Assembly: GCF_014489415.1 (NCBI RefSeq)
Contig: NZ_CP060822.1
Coordinates: forward strand, 2,403,501-2,467,500
DNA length: 64,000 bases
Direction: 5' to 3'
From: Cylindrospermopsis curvispora GIHE-G1
Lineage (GTDB): Bacteria > Cyanobacteriota > Cyanobacteriia > Cyanobacteriales > Nostocaceae
Below the pieces are notes generated by a model. That model did not search any database, was not told where the DNA came from, and saw only the letters and a list, made by a program, of their open reading frames with translations. Numbering within the stretch: position 1 is the stretch's first letter; every line of letters starts with the position of its first letter. Both the position numbers and the translations under genes were made by a program. This document shows, piece after piece, positions 1 to 9,154 of the stretch.

Positions 1-20
1 TGGTGTGAGGAATAGTAGAA

Positions 21-1631
21 ATGTCTAATAATTTTGTGTGGAAATCCATGGTAGTTAGTCCTGCGGTTTTAGGAGTAGCGCTGTTAGCATCTGGAACAGC
101 GATCGCTTCTACCACAGAAGCTCCCCAATCTTCTTCAGAACTAGCTCAATTTACCCCTGTTTCTCAATTTTCCGATGTTCAACCTACAGACTGGGCGTTT
201 CAAGCATTACAGTCCCTGGTAGAACGTTATGGTTGTGTTTCTGGTTATCCAAATGGTACCTTTCGTGGTAAAAGGGCATTAAGCCGTTATGAGTTTGCTG
301 CAGCATTAAATTCCTGTTTAGGGAGAGTAAATGAATTAATCGCTACAGCAACAGCAGATATGGTGACTAAACAAGATTTAGTTACTATACAGCGATTGCA
401 AGAGGAGTTCTCCGCTGAACTAGCAACTTTACGTAGTCGTGTAGATACTGTGGAAGAGCGTACTGCGCAGTTAGAAGCTAATCAATTCTCCACCACCACT
501 AAATTAAAAGGTGAGGCAATTTTTGTCCTCACTGATTCTTCAGGAAATGATTCTGTTCCTGGAGAGACAGTTTTGCAAAATCGAGTCCGTTTGAACCTGC
601 AAAGCAGTTTTACCGGTAAAGACGTGTTAGATACCCGTTTAACTGCGGGTAATGCCCAGGGATTTGGCAATACGGGGGAAACTAAACAAACCTTTGAAAT
701 TGGCAAAACTAATCCAGGTAATAACGTTGAACTGGATCAACTCACCTATCAAACACCTTTAGGTAGGGCGCGGATTTATCTAGCAGCTACAGGTGGTCAA
801 CATAGTGATTATGTAAGAGTTAATAATCCCTATTTTTCTGATAAAAATGATGATGGTAGTCTAAGTACATTTACGGCTGAAAACCCCATTTATCGGATTG
901 GAGGTGGTTCGGGTGTTGCGGTAAATATACCTCTGGGTGAAGGTGGTAGTGGGGTTAAATCCAGCTCCGTGAGTATAGGATACTTAGCCTCGGGAAACAG
1001 AACCTCTGGCGCGGAAAACCCTGCTAGTGGAGGTGGTTTGTTTGATGGTAACTATGCAGCTCTGGGTCAGTTAAACTTCAACTTGAGTAATCGTTTAGCC
1101 TTGGCTGCTACTTACGTACATGGTTATCATGGGGTGGGTAGTACCCTATTCGACTCGGGACGGGATAATGGTGCAGTGGTGGGTACTCCTCAAGCCAATA
1201 GTTTGGGTCGCAGTGCCCTAACTGGTTCCCAAATTAGCGCTTCCTCCAGTAATTCCTACGGACTGTCCGCAGCTTTCCACCCCACTAATAAATTAGCCAT
1301 TACTGGTTTTATTTCCTACCATGATATCACTGGCTTTGGGGTGAATGATGATTATGAAGCGTGGAGTTATGGCATGGGTGTAGCACTACCTGATATGGGT
1401 AAAAAAGGGAACGTTTTGGGAATTTTTGGCGGAGCCCAACCCTACTCCTTTAGTAATGATGGTGGTGTAGGAAATCGGAATATTCCCTACCAAATTGAAG
1501 GTTTCTATAGGTATCAGGTTTCTGACCACATCTCCGTTACTCCTGGTTTAGTTTGGCTACCTGCAATTGGTCAAAACGATAATCAACCAGATACTTTTAT
1601 TGGTACGCTAAGAACAAAGTTTTCTTTCTAA
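21..1631 (+). CDS. SLH-domain outer-membrane porin (OprB / iron-uptake-porin type)
   Basis: Predicted outer-membrane beta-barrel channel of the cyanobacterial SLH-porin family, which anchors to the cell wall and passes small solutes or inorganic iron. Residues 1-30 form a signal peptide with a hydrophobic core. An SLH module follows at about residues 50-110 (FSDVQPTDWAFQALQSL, then GYPNGTFRG and LSRYEFAAAL). A short coiled coil spans about 110-155, and the rest is a glycine- and aromatic-rich barrel ending in a terminal Phe (RTKFSF), as expected for Bam-recognised barrels. The 536-residue length fits the family. It is monocistronic: a strong intrinsic terminator follows 25 bases after the stop. 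The substrate cannot be read from the sequence. Confidence 0.88.
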   Translation: MSNNFVWKSMVVSPAVLGVALLASGTAIASTTEAPQSSSELAQFTPVSQFSDVQPTDWAFQALQSLVERYGCVSGYPNGTFRGKRALSRYEFAAALNSCLGRVNELIATATADMVTKQDLVTIQRLQEEFSAELATLRSRVDTVEERTAQLEANQFSTTTKLKGEAIFVLTDSSGNDSVPGETVLQNRVRLNLQSSFTGKDVLDTRLTAGNAQGFGNTGETKQTFEIGKTNPGNNVELDQLTYQTPLGRARIYLAATGGQHSDYVRVNNPYFSDKNDDGSLSTFTAENPIYRIGGGSGVAVNIPLGEGGSGVKSSSVSIGYLASGNRTSGAENPASGGGLFDGNYAALGQLNFNLSNRLALAATYVHGYHGVGSTLFDSGRDNGAVVGTPQANSLGRSALTGSQISASSSNSYGLSAAFHPTNKLAITGFISYHDITGFGVNDDYEAWSYGMGVALPDMGKKGNVLGIFGGAQPYSFSNDGGVGNRNIPYQIEGFYRYQVSDHISVTPGLVWLPAIGQNDNQPDTFIGTLRTKFSF

Positions 1632-1655
1632 ATCATTTATTAGCATTAAGATTAG

Positions 1656-1680
1656 AACCCGTCCCCAGGCGGGTTTTTTT
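1656..1680 (+). terminator. Rho-independent terminator of the porin gene
   Basis: A six-base stem AACCCG/CGGGTT with an eight-base loop is followed by a run of seven T. It sits just after the porin stop codon, which is the classic intrinsic terminator layout. Confidence 0.9.
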
Positions 1681-1802
1681 ATGACCTTGACTTGTAAGAT
1701 TTCCCCGATTCTCCATGGAACAAGTGGAGTACAATAAGAATAAGCAAGTGTAAAGTTCAGTAATTTTCTTGTTTTGTTCCTTTATTGTAAAAATTTCATC
1801 CC

Positions 1803-2252
1803 GTGGAACTATCCTGTAAATCTGAATACGCAATTCTGGCGTTATTAGAAATGGCCACCCATTACCAAAATGGTGAACCGATGCAAATTCGACAAATCGC
1901 TAACCAACAAAACATACCAGACCGGTATTTAGAACAGTTACTGGCTACTTTGAGACGCGGAGGTATTATTAAAAGCCAACGAGGGTCTAAAGGTGGTTAT
2001 CTCTTGGCGCGAGAACCACGAAAAATCACTCTTCTTGATATTTTGGAATGTTTAGAAGGTTTAGATATCAAGATAGCAGAAGATAATACCAACCCGAAAA
2101 CTGCCCCCAAAACTGCTGATAGTGGGATTATTGATGAGATTTGGAAAGAAGCTCGTCAAGCTGCCAATTTAGTCCTGGAAAAATACTCCCTGGAAGATCT
2201 TTGTGAAAAAAGAACCCTCAGAAGACAGTTAGATATCATGTACTATATTTGA
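1803..2252 (+). CDS. Rrf2-family transcriptional regulator (cluster-less, CymR-like)
   Basis: DNA-binding regulator with an N-terminal winged helix-turn-helix (ELSCKSEYAILALLEMA, then IPDRYLEQLLATLRRGGI and RGSKGGYLLA) and a C-terminal dimerisation helix. The start is GTG at 1803; the family usually begins right at this ELSCKSEYA segment. IscR-type members carry three closely spaced cysteines for an Fe-S cluster. Here the only cysteines (about residues 5, 83 and 133) are too far apart, so no cluster is expected. That resembles CymR, the cysteine-metabolism repressor. cysK lies 15 bases downstream on the same strand, so the two are probably co-transcribed and the regulator may control sulfur assimilation. 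The target is inferred from context. Confidence 0.85.
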   Translation: MELSCKSEYAILALLEMATHYQNGEPMQIRQIANQQNIPDRYLEQLLATLRRGGIIKSQRGSKGGYLLAREPRKITLLDILECLEGLDIKIAEDNTNPKTAPKTADSGIIDEIWKEARQAANLVLEKYSLEDLCEKRTLRRQLDIMYYI

Positions 2253-2267
2253 TTTAAAGGAAGGAAA

Positions 2268-3215
2268 ATGATGCAGATTGCTAAAAACATTACGGAACTA
2301 ATTGGTAGAACTCCTTTAGTGCAGTTAAACCATATTCCCCAAGCGGAAGGTTGTTATGCACAAATTGTGGTTAAGTTGGAAAGTATGAACCCCTCAGCAT
2401 CCGTCAAGGATCGTATTGGTGTTAGTATGATCAATGATGCGGAAAAAGAAGGTTTAATTACCCCTGGTAAAACAGTATTGGTGGAGCCAACATCTGGTAA
2501 TACGGGTATCGCCTTAGCTATGGCAGCTTCCGCAAGAGGATATAAGTTAATTTTAACAATGCCAGAAACCATGAGTGCGGAAAGGCGGGCAATGTTAAGG
2601 GCTTATGGCGCTCAGTTGGAACTCACACCAGGTATTGAAGGAATGAGTGGCGCTATTCGTAAGGCCCAAGAAATTGTGGAAAAAACCACACACTCATATA
2701 TGTTGCAGCAATTCCGTAACCCCTCTAATCCTAAAATACACTGGGAAACAACAGCTCAAGAAATCTGGCAAGATACTGATGGTCAGGTTGATATGGTTAT
2801 CTCCGGTGTGGGAACCGGAGGTACTATTACTGGTGTCGCTGAGTTCATTAAGTCAAAAAAACCCAGTTTCCAGGCGATCGCTGTGGAACCAGCAAATAGT
2901 CCAGTATTATCTGGTGGTAAACCTGGACCCCATAAAATTCAGGGAATTGGAGCTGGTTTTATTCCTCAAGTATTAAAGGTAGAATTAATTGATGAGGTAA
3001 TTGCTGTAACTGATGAAGAGGCGATCGCCTTTAGTCGAAGGTTAGCTAGGGAGGAGGGTTTATTATCTGGAATTTCTAGTGGAGCTGCTTTATGTGCAGC
3101 AGTTCGTGTGGCCCAACGTCCGGAAAATCAGGGGCGTTTAATCGTCATGATTCAACCTAGTTTTGGGGAAAGATACCTAAGCACACCCCTATTCCAAGAT
3201 TTGGAAATCAGTTAA
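2268..3215 (+). CDS. cysK: Cysteine synthase A (O-acetylserine sulfhydrylase)
   Basis: PLP enzyme that makes L-cysteine from O-acetylserine and sulfide in the cytoplasm. The PLP lysine is K47 in SASVKDRI, the phosphate- and substrate-binding loop is [10 protein letters not shown], and [10 protein letters not shown] follows near residue 180. The 315-residue length is normal for CysK. An AAGGAAGG ribosome-binding site precedes tandem ATGs at 2268 and 2271; either could be used. The gene follows the Rrf2 regulator in what looks like a two-gene operon. CysK versus CysM cannot be fully separated by eye, but the overall sequence is CysK-like. Confidence 0.94.
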   Translation: MMQIAKNITELIGRTPLVQLNHIPQAEGCYAQIVVKLESMNPSASVKDRIGVSMINDAEKEGLITPGKTVLVEPTSGNTGIALAMAASARGYKLILTMPETMSAERRAMLRAYGAQLELTPGIEGMSGAIRKAQEIVEKTTHSYMLQQFRNPSNPKIHWETTAQEIWQDTDGQVDMVISGVGTGGTITGVAEFIKSKKPSFQAIAVEPANSPVLSGGKPGPHKIQGIGAGFIPQVLKVELIDEVIAVTDEEAIAFSRRLAREEGLLSGISSGAALCAAVRVAQRPENQGRLIVMIQPSFGERYLSTPLFQDLEIS

Positions 3216-3320
3216 CCTATTGTTAGGGGAAGGGGGCACAAAATCAGAAAACCATAGCAAATACCCTAAGGAATCAAATTACCACCAGATCAAAAAAATC
3301 CGCCACCAGATCGCTCAATC

Positions 3321-3998
3321 ATGCATGATTCGAATCATTATCAAACACTACAAATAAACAATAAGGCGACTGCTGCTGAAATAAAAAAAGCGTATCGCCG
3401 ACTAGTCAAGATGTTCCACCCTGATAGTAATCAGGATACTGCTGACCACGAAGAGATTATTAAGATTAATGCAGCTTATGAAGTTTTAAGTGATGTTGAG
3501 CAGAGGGTAAAATATGATGAACAAATAGGGAACACATCACACCCACGCACTGGAAATAGGGAAAATCCACGCCAAACTAAAAAACCAGGGGGAAAAGAAG
3601 CAGACGAAAAGGTAGAAGAGTGGTTAAAGTTAGTTTATCAACCAATTAATCGTTGGCTTTGTAGTATAGTGTCTTCCCTAGAGCAGCAACTAGAAGATTT
3701 AGCAGCGGATCCCTTTGACGAACAATTAATAGATGAATTTCAAGCATATTTAGATACTTGTCGAGACAAGTTAAAAAAAGCCCAAACCGCCTTTCGTTCT
3801 TTACCTAATCCTCCCAGTTTAGCCACATCTGCTGCTCATCTTTATTATGCTCTAAATCAGGTTAGTGACGGATTAGAAGAATTGGCATATTTTCCCCTGA
3901 GTTATGATGATCGTTATTTGCATACTGGTAAGGAGATGTTTAGAATTGCTAAACATCTACTTGACTTCTCCCCAGGTTCAAACACCAGGGAGAAGTGA
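3321..3998 (+). CDS. J-domain (DnaJ-like) protein
   Basis: An N-terminal J domain occupies about residues 5-70 (HYQTLQINNKATAAEIKKAY, then the HPD motif at residues 33-35 in MFHPDSNQ, then INAAYEVLSDVEQRVKYDEQ). J domains stimulate the ATPase of DnaK/Hsp70. The remaining 150 residues are helical and lack the Gly/Phe linker, zinc fingers and C-terminal substrate domain of true DnaJ, so this is a type III J protein, probably recruiting DnaK to a specific client. The client is unknown. The stop codon lies at the end of an inverted repeat that may act as its terminator. Confidence 0.85.
   Translation: MHDSNHYQTLQINNKATAAEIKKAYRRLVKMFHPDSNQDTADHEEIIKINAAYEVLSDVEQRVKYDEQIGNTSHPRTGNRENPRQTKKPGGKEADEKVEEWLKLVYQPINRWLCSIVSSLEQQLEDLAADPFDEQLIDEFQAYLDTCRDKLKKAQTAFRSLPNPPSLATSAAHLYYALNQVSDGLEELAYFPLSYDDRYLHTGKEMFRIAKHLLDFSPGSNTREK
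3964..3996 (+). terminator. Inverted repeat at the end of the J-domain gene, possible terminator
   Basis: Perfect nine-base arms ACTTCTCCC and GGGAGAAGT enclose a 15-base loop. The structure overlaps the last codons of the gene and is followed by an A-rich, not T-rich, tail. It could therefore serve as terminator for either strand (the DUF2267 gene converges from the other side) or as a 3' RNA-stability hairpin. Confidence 0.5.
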
Positions 3999-4014
3999 AA
4001 AATAAAGGCAAAAA

Positions 4015-4458
4015 TTAAGTTCGTACCGCTTCTGGCCAAAGTTCTCGCAAGCAAGGGGGTAGTATTCTTACCACATCTTCAATTTCCCCACGGGAGATCC
4101 TTTGGGCAATAATTTTAAAAACAGCACGCACCAAAACTTCTGGGTCAATGTCAGCATTAACATTGCGGAAATAGTCACGAATGTGCTGGAGAAAAGCATC
4201 CTTAGTTCTATCCTTGGGTAATTTTGCACCAGGTCGCCAATTTTCATAATAAAATCCACCTAAAAGAATAGGTAATTGGGCCCCCAAATGAGCAGCTTCC
4301 TCCACTGTCAGGCGATCGCGCAGAGCATGTAAAGTAGCTCGTAAACCTTGAAAAACTTGGTGTTTATTTTCCCAACCCAACTCTTTTGCTAAATCATTAA
4401 TCCAAGGAATTGTTTTGTGTAAAGTTGCATCAAAGGTATCTAATCCAGTTATAGTCAT
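4015..4458 (-). CDS. DUF2267 family protein
   Basis: A 147-residue, all-helical, soluble protein matching the DUF2267 pattern: an N-terminal helix pair, then LRATLHALRDRLTVEEAAHL, then GAQLPILLGGFYYENWRP, and a second half with a related repeat (VLVRAVFKIIAQRISRGEIE). The family is widespread in bacteria, often near stress genes, and has no agreed biochemical function. The gene converges on the J-domain gene (16-base gap) and diverges from urtA. Confidence 0.8.
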   Translation of the reverse strand: MTITGLDTFDATLHKTIPWINDLAKELGWENKHQVFQGLRATLHALRDRLTVEEAAHLGAQLPILLGGFYYENWRPGAKLPKDRTKDAFLQHIRDYFRNVNADIDPEVLVRAVFKIIAQRISRGEIEDVVRILPPCLRELWPEAVRT

Positions 4459-4679
4459 GATAATTGCTCCGATTTAACTGATGTTTACCAACTCACTTAG
4501 GATTGCGAATCCATGACTTGATCAACTCTAGTCCATGAACTGAAATTTTAAAGGGATTGATATTTTTCAACTTCTAGCCAAAGTCGTATATTCTTGCTTC
4601 GTATAATTGTATGTAAGTAAAGTCTGATTAACTTTTTACCAGAAAATTAATAAATTGTAAATTTGTACACTTTTTTCTC

Positions 4680-4693
4680 GTAAAATTCCATAC
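4680..4693 (+). promoter_or_regulatory. Putative NtcA-binding site upstream of urtA
   Basis: The sequence GTA-AAATTCCA-TAC fits the NtcA consensus GTAN8TAC exactly and lies 45 bases before the urtA start. NtcA is the global nitrogen activator of cyanobacteria and is known to activate urt genes. A TAN3T -10 element is not found at the usual 22-23 base spacing (a TAATAT lies directly after the box), so the promoter geometry is not canonical. Confidence 0.5.
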
Positions 4694-4738
4694 TAATATC
4701 TGTTGTCTAAAGATTAAACCCAAAATTTATCAATAGTT

Positions 4739-6028
4739 ATGACTACACAATTTAACCGGAGAAAATTCCTCATCTACGGTTCTGCTGCTCTTGGTAGCTC
4801 CGTATTGCTTAAAGCTTGTGCTAATAATACACAAACAAGTACACCCGCTGATTCCCCCGCAGGTGGTAACACCATCAAGGTAGGGATTTTACACTCTCTA
4901 AGTGGTACAATGGCCATCAGTGAAAAAAGTGTGGTAGATGCGGAAAACCTAGCGATTAAGGAAATTAATGCTCAGGGGGGAGTATTAGGTAAACAGATTG
5001 AAGCTATTACGGAAGATGGCGCTTCTAACTGGGATACTTTCAGGGAAAAAGCTACCAAACTAATTGAACAAGATAAGGTAGCTGTAGTGTTTGGATGTTG
5101 GACCTCTGCTAGTCGTAAAAATGTCAAGCCAGTGTTTGAAGACAAAGATCACATGCTGTGGTATCCCGTGCAGTATGAGGGTCAGGAATGTTCCAAAAAC
5201 ATTTTTTATACTGGAGCAGCTCCCAATCAACAGATCGAACCTTCTGTGGACTGGTTGCTGAAAAACAAGGGTAAGGAATTCTTTCTAGTTGGATCAGACT
5301 ACGTTTTTCCCCGTACTGCTAACACAATAATTAAAGCTCAATTAGAAGCGCTTGGTGGTAAAACAGTTGGTGAAGATTATTTACCCCTGGGTAATGTGGA
5401 AGTTACTCCTATCATTGCCAAAATCAAACAGGCACTACCCAATGGTGGAGTAATTTATAATACCTTAAATGGGGATAGTAATGTGGCATTCTTTAAACAA
5501 CTAAAAGGTGCGGGTTTGACCCCAGATAAGTATCCATCTATGTCCGTGAGTATTGCGGAAGAAGAGGTTAAGGCCATTGGAGTGGAATACTTAAAAGGAC
5601 ATTATGCAGCTTGGAATTACTTCCAAACTGTAGATACACCAGCCAACAAAAAGTTTGTAGAGGCTTTCAAGAAGGAATATGGTGCAGATAGGGTACTTAA
5701 CGATCCTATGGAAGCTGCTTACATTGCTGTCTATCTTTGGAAACAGGCGGTAGAAAAAGCTGGAAGTACGGATTTAGCCAAAGTTCGCCAAGCTGCTTAT
5801 GGTCAAACCATAGATGCACCCGAAGGTAAAGTGACCATGAATGGTAACCATCACATATCTAAGATTGTGCGTATTGGTGAAGTCAGAGATGATGGCTTGT
5901 TTAAGATTATTTATGCTACTCCTGCACCGGTAGAACCTATTCCCTGGAATCAATATGTGAAAGAGACCAAGGGATTTGCCTGCGATTGGTCAGATCCTGC
6001 CAAAGGTGGCAAGTACAAGCAAAGCTAG
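4739..6028 (+). CDS. urtA: Urea ABC transporter, substrate-binding protein UrtA
   Basis: Periplasmic urea-binding protein of the high-affinity Urt transporter. The N-terminus has a twin-arginine-like NRRKFLIYG, a hydrophobic stretch and a lipobox ending in Cys (VLLKAC), so it is likely a Tat-exported or Sec-exported lipoprotein. The body is a type I periplasmic binding fold of the branched-chain amino acid family ([16 protein letters not shown] near residue 47; [14 protein letters not shown]). The 429-residue length is usual for UrtA. It is first in a five-gene operon, urtABCDE, preceded by an NtcA-type box. An 80-base gap containing a small AGGC/GCCT hairpin separates it from urtB, which may lower expression of the downstream genes. 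Confidence 0.96.
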   Translation: MTTQFNRRKFLIYGSAALGSSVLLKACANNTQTSTPADSPAGGNTIKVGILHSLSGTMAISEKSVVDAENLAIKEINAQGGVLGKQIEAITEDGASNWDTFREKATKLIEQDKVAVVFGCWTSASRKNVKPVFEDKDHMLWYPVQYEGQECSKNIFYTGAAPNQQIEPSVDWLLKNKGKEFFLVGSDYVFPRTANTIIKAQLEALGGKTVGEDYLPLGNVEVTPIIAKIKQALPNGGVIYNTLNGDSNVAFFKQLKGAGLTPDKYPSMSVSIAEEEVKAIGVEYLKGHYAAWNYFQTVDTPANKKFVEAFKKEYGADRVLNDPMEAAYIAVYLWKQAVEKAGSTDLAKVRQAAYGQTIDAPEGKVTMNGNHHISKIVRIGEVRDDGLFKIIYATPAPVEPIPWNQYVKETKGFACDWSDPAKGGKYKQS

Positions 6029-6107
6029 TCTGAAGGGTTGATGGTTACAAATAGGAGCTAGGCATTTCGCCTCAGACCTAATTAAGTTTTCATGTGTCAT
6101 TTTAAAA

Positions 6108-7292
6108 ATGACTCATGAATTTTTTGAGGATAAATTGGTGTTAACAGGATTTTTAGAAGCACTATTTAATGGAATTAGCATTGGGGCGGTACTATTAGTT
6201 GCAGCGCTAGGACTTTCCATTATCTTTGGACTGATGGGCGTGATTAACATGGCCCATGGAGAATTGATGATGCTGGGAGCTTATACCACTTTTGTAGTAC
6301 AGCTTTGTTGTAAACAGTTAGGCGGTATTTGGTTTGATAGTTATATATTCCTGGCTTTAATTATTGCCTTTTCGGTCACTGCTTTAGTAGGTTTAGTCTT
6401 GGAGCGGGGGGTAATCTCCCATCTTTATGGTAGACCCTTAGAAACCCTTTTGGCTACTTGGGGAGTAAGTTTAATTTTTCAGCAGTTTGTCCGCAGTGTA
6501 AATTCAGTATTGGTGATTGGTATCCTCTCATTTTGTCTACTATTCTTTGGGGGGGTAAGAATTTTAAATTCCCGTCAGCGGTTTCCCCGATTTGGTTACG
6601 GAGTTAAGGGAATCATCTTGGTTTTATCCCTAGGAATTGCCATAACCCTGGGACAGCTATTTAGTCAACAGTCTTCCATGGTTCAACCCTGGTTTGGGGC
6701 CCAAAATGTTGATGTGACCGCTCCCAGTTGGTTACAATCCGGTATATCTTTGGCCGGTGTGCAGTTACCCTTTGCTCGCTTATTTATTATTGGTTTAACG
6801 GCAATTTGCGTAGCAGCAATTTACTTGTTTTTACAGCGCTCCCCTTGGGGTTTAAGAATTAGAGCTGTGACGCAAAATCGCGCCATGAGTTCTTGCTTAG
6901 GTATACCTACACAAAAAGTGGATGCTCTTACCTTTGCCCTAGGATCCGGATTAGCTGGTATAGCTGGTTGTGCTATTAGCTTACTGGGTTCCGTGGGTCC
7001 GAATACAGGACAGAATTATATCATAGATACCTTCATGGTAGTGGTTGTAGGAGGGGTTGGTAATTTAGTAGGCACAATTGTAGCTGCTTTGGTCATTGGT
7101 ACTGCCAACTTCATTGTGGGATCGGGAACTCTAGCCTTTTTGTCTTCTGGTGTTCAACCCTTGGTGGATTTTTTCAATTTTTTTGCCACCACTAGTATGG
7201 CAAAAGTGATGGTGTTTGCACTGATTATTGTTTTTCTACAGTGGAAACCAGCGGGAATTTTCCCTCAAAAAGGTCGGAATATTGATGTTTAA
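6108..7292 (+). CDS. urtB: Urea ABC transporter permease UrtB
   Basis: Inner-membrane permease of the Urt urea importer, LivH type. It has about nine hydrophobic segments, the family signature GLSIIFGLMGVINMAHGELM near residue 40, and the coupling region RAVTQNRAMSSCLGIPTQKV for contact with the ATPases. The N-terminus is longer than in LivH, as is usual in cyanobacterial UrtB. The ATG at 6108 follows urtA by 79 bases, and urtC starts 12 bases after its stop, so it is part of the operon. Confidence 0.95.
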   Translation: MTHEFFEDKLVLTGFLEALFNGISIGAVLLVAALGLSIIFGLMGVINMAHGELMMLGAYTTFVVQLCCKQLGGIWFDSYIFLALIIAFSVTALVGLVLERGVISHLYGRPLETLLATWGVSLIFQQFVRSVNSVLVIGILSFCLLFFGGVRILNSRQRFPRFGYGVKGIILVLSLGIAITLGQLFSQQSSMVQPWFGAQNVDVTAPSWLQSGISLAGVQLPFARLFIIGLTAICVAAIYLFLQRSPWGLRIRAVTQNRAMSSCLGIPTQKVDALTFALGSGLAGIAGCAISLLGSVGPNTGQNYIIDTFMVVVVGGVGNLVGTIVAALVIGTANFIVGSGTLAFLSSGVQPLVDFFNFFATTSMAKVMVFALIIVFLQWKPAGIFPQKGRNIDV

Positions 7293-7304
7293 CCAGGGTC
7301 AGAA

Positions 7305-8426
7305 ATGAAAGATCAGGCTAAAAAGTCCATTTTGGTAGAAATTGCCGTAGTAATGGCGATCGCATTATTACTGCTTGTAATTATGCCACTTGTTTTGACA
7401 GAATTTCGCTTAAATTTACTAGGGCGATTTTTATCCCTAGCGATTGTGGGTTTGGGGTTGGATTTGATTTGGGGTTACACGGGGTTGCTCAGTTTGGGCC
7501 ATGGCATTTTTTTTGGGTTGGGTGGTTATGCCATAGCCATGTACTTAAAACTGCAAGTTCCCTCCGGTGAATTACCTGATTTTATGGGATTGTATGGGGT
7601 AACAGAATTACCTTGGTTTTGGCATCCGTTTTACTCCTTTGGTTTTGCTGTAATTGCAGTAATTTTGATTCCAGGTTTATTAGCAGGGGTTTTGGGTTAT
7701 TTAGTCTTCCGGAATCGCATTAAGGGTGTGTATTTTTCCATTCTGACACAAGCAGCGGTGATCATATTTTTCAACTTTTTCAATGGACAACAGAAGCTAT
7801 TTAATGGTACCAATGGTTTGACAGCATTTAAAACCCTGCTAGGTGTAAACTTGAGTGATAGAGGAATGCAACTTGTTTTGTATAGCCTAACGATCTTATT
7901 TTTAGTATTTACCTATGGTTTATGTCGTTGGTTAACCAGTGGTAGATTTGGAAGGTTGTTAATAGCTATTAGAGATGATGAAACCCGGGTCAGATTTTGT
8001 GGATATGATCCTACAGAGTACAAAGTTTTGGTATTTGCAATTTCCGGTGCGATCGCGGGGATAGCAGGAGCATTCTACGCCATTCAAAGTGGTTCCGTGT
8101 CACCGAGAGCGATGGATATTGGATTCTCCATTGAAATGGTAATTTGGGTAGCGGTGGGGGGAAGAGGAACCCTAACTGGTGCGATTTTAGGAACTTTACT
8201 AGTTAACTATGCACGAACCTTTTTAAGTGAACAATTTGCGGAAATCTGGTTATTTTTTCAAGGTGCGCTGTTTTTGGTGGTAGTTACAGTTCTCCCAGAT
8301 GGAATGATGGGATGGTTAAAAACTCAAACCCTAGCCTTTGTGAATAGGTCAAGCAAAGTTATTACATATCCAAGTTTAGAACAGGATGCAGAAGTAGAAC
8401 ATGAACGCAAAAATCTTGGAAACTGA
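7305..8426 (+). CDS. urtC: Urea ABC transporter permease UrtC
   Basis: Second membrane subunit of the urea importer, LivM type. Multiple membrane segments are present, with the signature LGLDLIWGYTGLLSLGHGIF around residues 48-67 and the ATPase-coupling segment AIRDDETRVRFCGYDP around residue 223. Its last 26 bases overlap the start of urtD, suggesting translational coupling. It forms the channel heterodimer with UrtB. Confidence 0.95.
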   Translation: MKDQAKKSILVEIAVVMAIALLLLVIMPLVLTEFRLNLLGRFLSLAIVGLGLDLIWGYTGLLSLGHGIFFGLGGYAIAMYLKLQVPSGELPDFMGLYGVTELPWFWHPFYSFGFAVIAVILIPGLLAGVLGYLVFRNRIKGVYFSILTQAAVIIFFNFFNGQQKLFNGTNGLTAFKTLLGVNLSDRGMQLVLYSLTILFLVFTYGLCRWLTSGRFGRLLIAIRDDETRVRFCGYDPTEYKVLVFAISGAIAGIAGAFYAIQSGSVSPRAMDIGFSIEMVIWVAVGGRGTLTGAILGTLLVNYARTFLSEQFAEIWLFFQGALFLVVVTVLPDGMMGWLKTQTLAFVNRSSKVITYPSLEQDAEVEHERKNLGN

Positions 8427-9147
8427 AAATGTAACCGTGAGTTTTGATGGATTTAAGGCCATAAATCGCCTGAATTTCACCATGGAAAAGGGGGAATTGC
8501 GAGTGGTGATTGGTCCTAATGGTGCGGGTAAAACCACTTTTCTCGATGTGATTACTGGTAAGGTTAAACCAACCCAGGGTCGAGTTTTATTTAAGGGTAG
8601 AAATCTACGTAATTTGAGTGAACATGAAATTGCTCGCTTAGGAATTGGACGCAAGTTCCAAACGCCCAGAATTTACTTAAATCTCACTCCTCGGGAAAAT
8701 CTAGAACTCACTAGCAATAGACAGAAAAGCGTTTTTTTTACCCTATTTGGCAGTCCTCATTTTCGTGAACAACAAACTATTAAAGAGTTATTGGTAACTA
8801 TCGGGTTAACTTCTAAAGCTGATATTCCTGCTGGATTGCTTTCCCACGGTGAAAAACAAAGATTGGAAATTGGCATGTTAGTTGCTCAATCCCCTGATTT
8901 ATTATTGGTGGATGAACCTGTAGCAGGTTTAACAGATGAAGAAACCTACAATATTGGGGAATTATTGTTAACACTTTCTCAGGATCACTCTATTTTAGTC
9001 ATTGAGCACGATATGGAGTTCGTACGGCAAATTGCTCGCAAAGTCACTGTATTACATGAAGGTTCCGTATTATGTGAAGGTGATTTCAAACAAGTGCAAA
9101 ATGACCCCCGTGTCATTGAAGTATATTTGGGACAGCAACAGGAATAG
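8401..9147 (+). CDS. urtD: Urea ABC transporter ATP-binding protein UrtD
   Basis: Cytoplasmic ATPase subunit, LivG type. Walker A is GPNGAGKTT near residue 38, the ABC signature is LLSHGEKQRLEIG near 160, Walker B is LLLVDEPVAGL, and the switch His is in LVIEHDMEFV. The signature reads SHGEKQ rather than SGGQ, as is usual in LivG/UrtD proteins. The gene begins inside the 3' end of urtC (26-base overlap) and is followed after seven bases by urtE. Confidence 0.95.
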   Translation: MNAKILETENVTVSFDGFKAINRLNFTMEKGELRVVIGPNGAGKTTFLDVITGKVKPTQGRVLFKGRNLRNLSEHEIARLGIGRKFQTPRIYLNLTPRENLELTSNRQKSVFFTLFGSPHFREQQTIKELLVTIGLTSKADIPAGLLSHGEKQRLEIGMLVAQSPDLLLVDEPVAGLTDEETYNIGELLLTLSQDHSILVIEHDMEFVRQIARKVTVLHEGSVLCEGDFKQVQNDPRVIEVYLGQQQE

Positions 9148-9154
9148 AGGATTT

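Noticed and set aside
9002-9154. Upstream extension of urtE
   Set aside because: The frame is open but lies inside urtD; homologues start at MLQISNLNVYYGES (9155).
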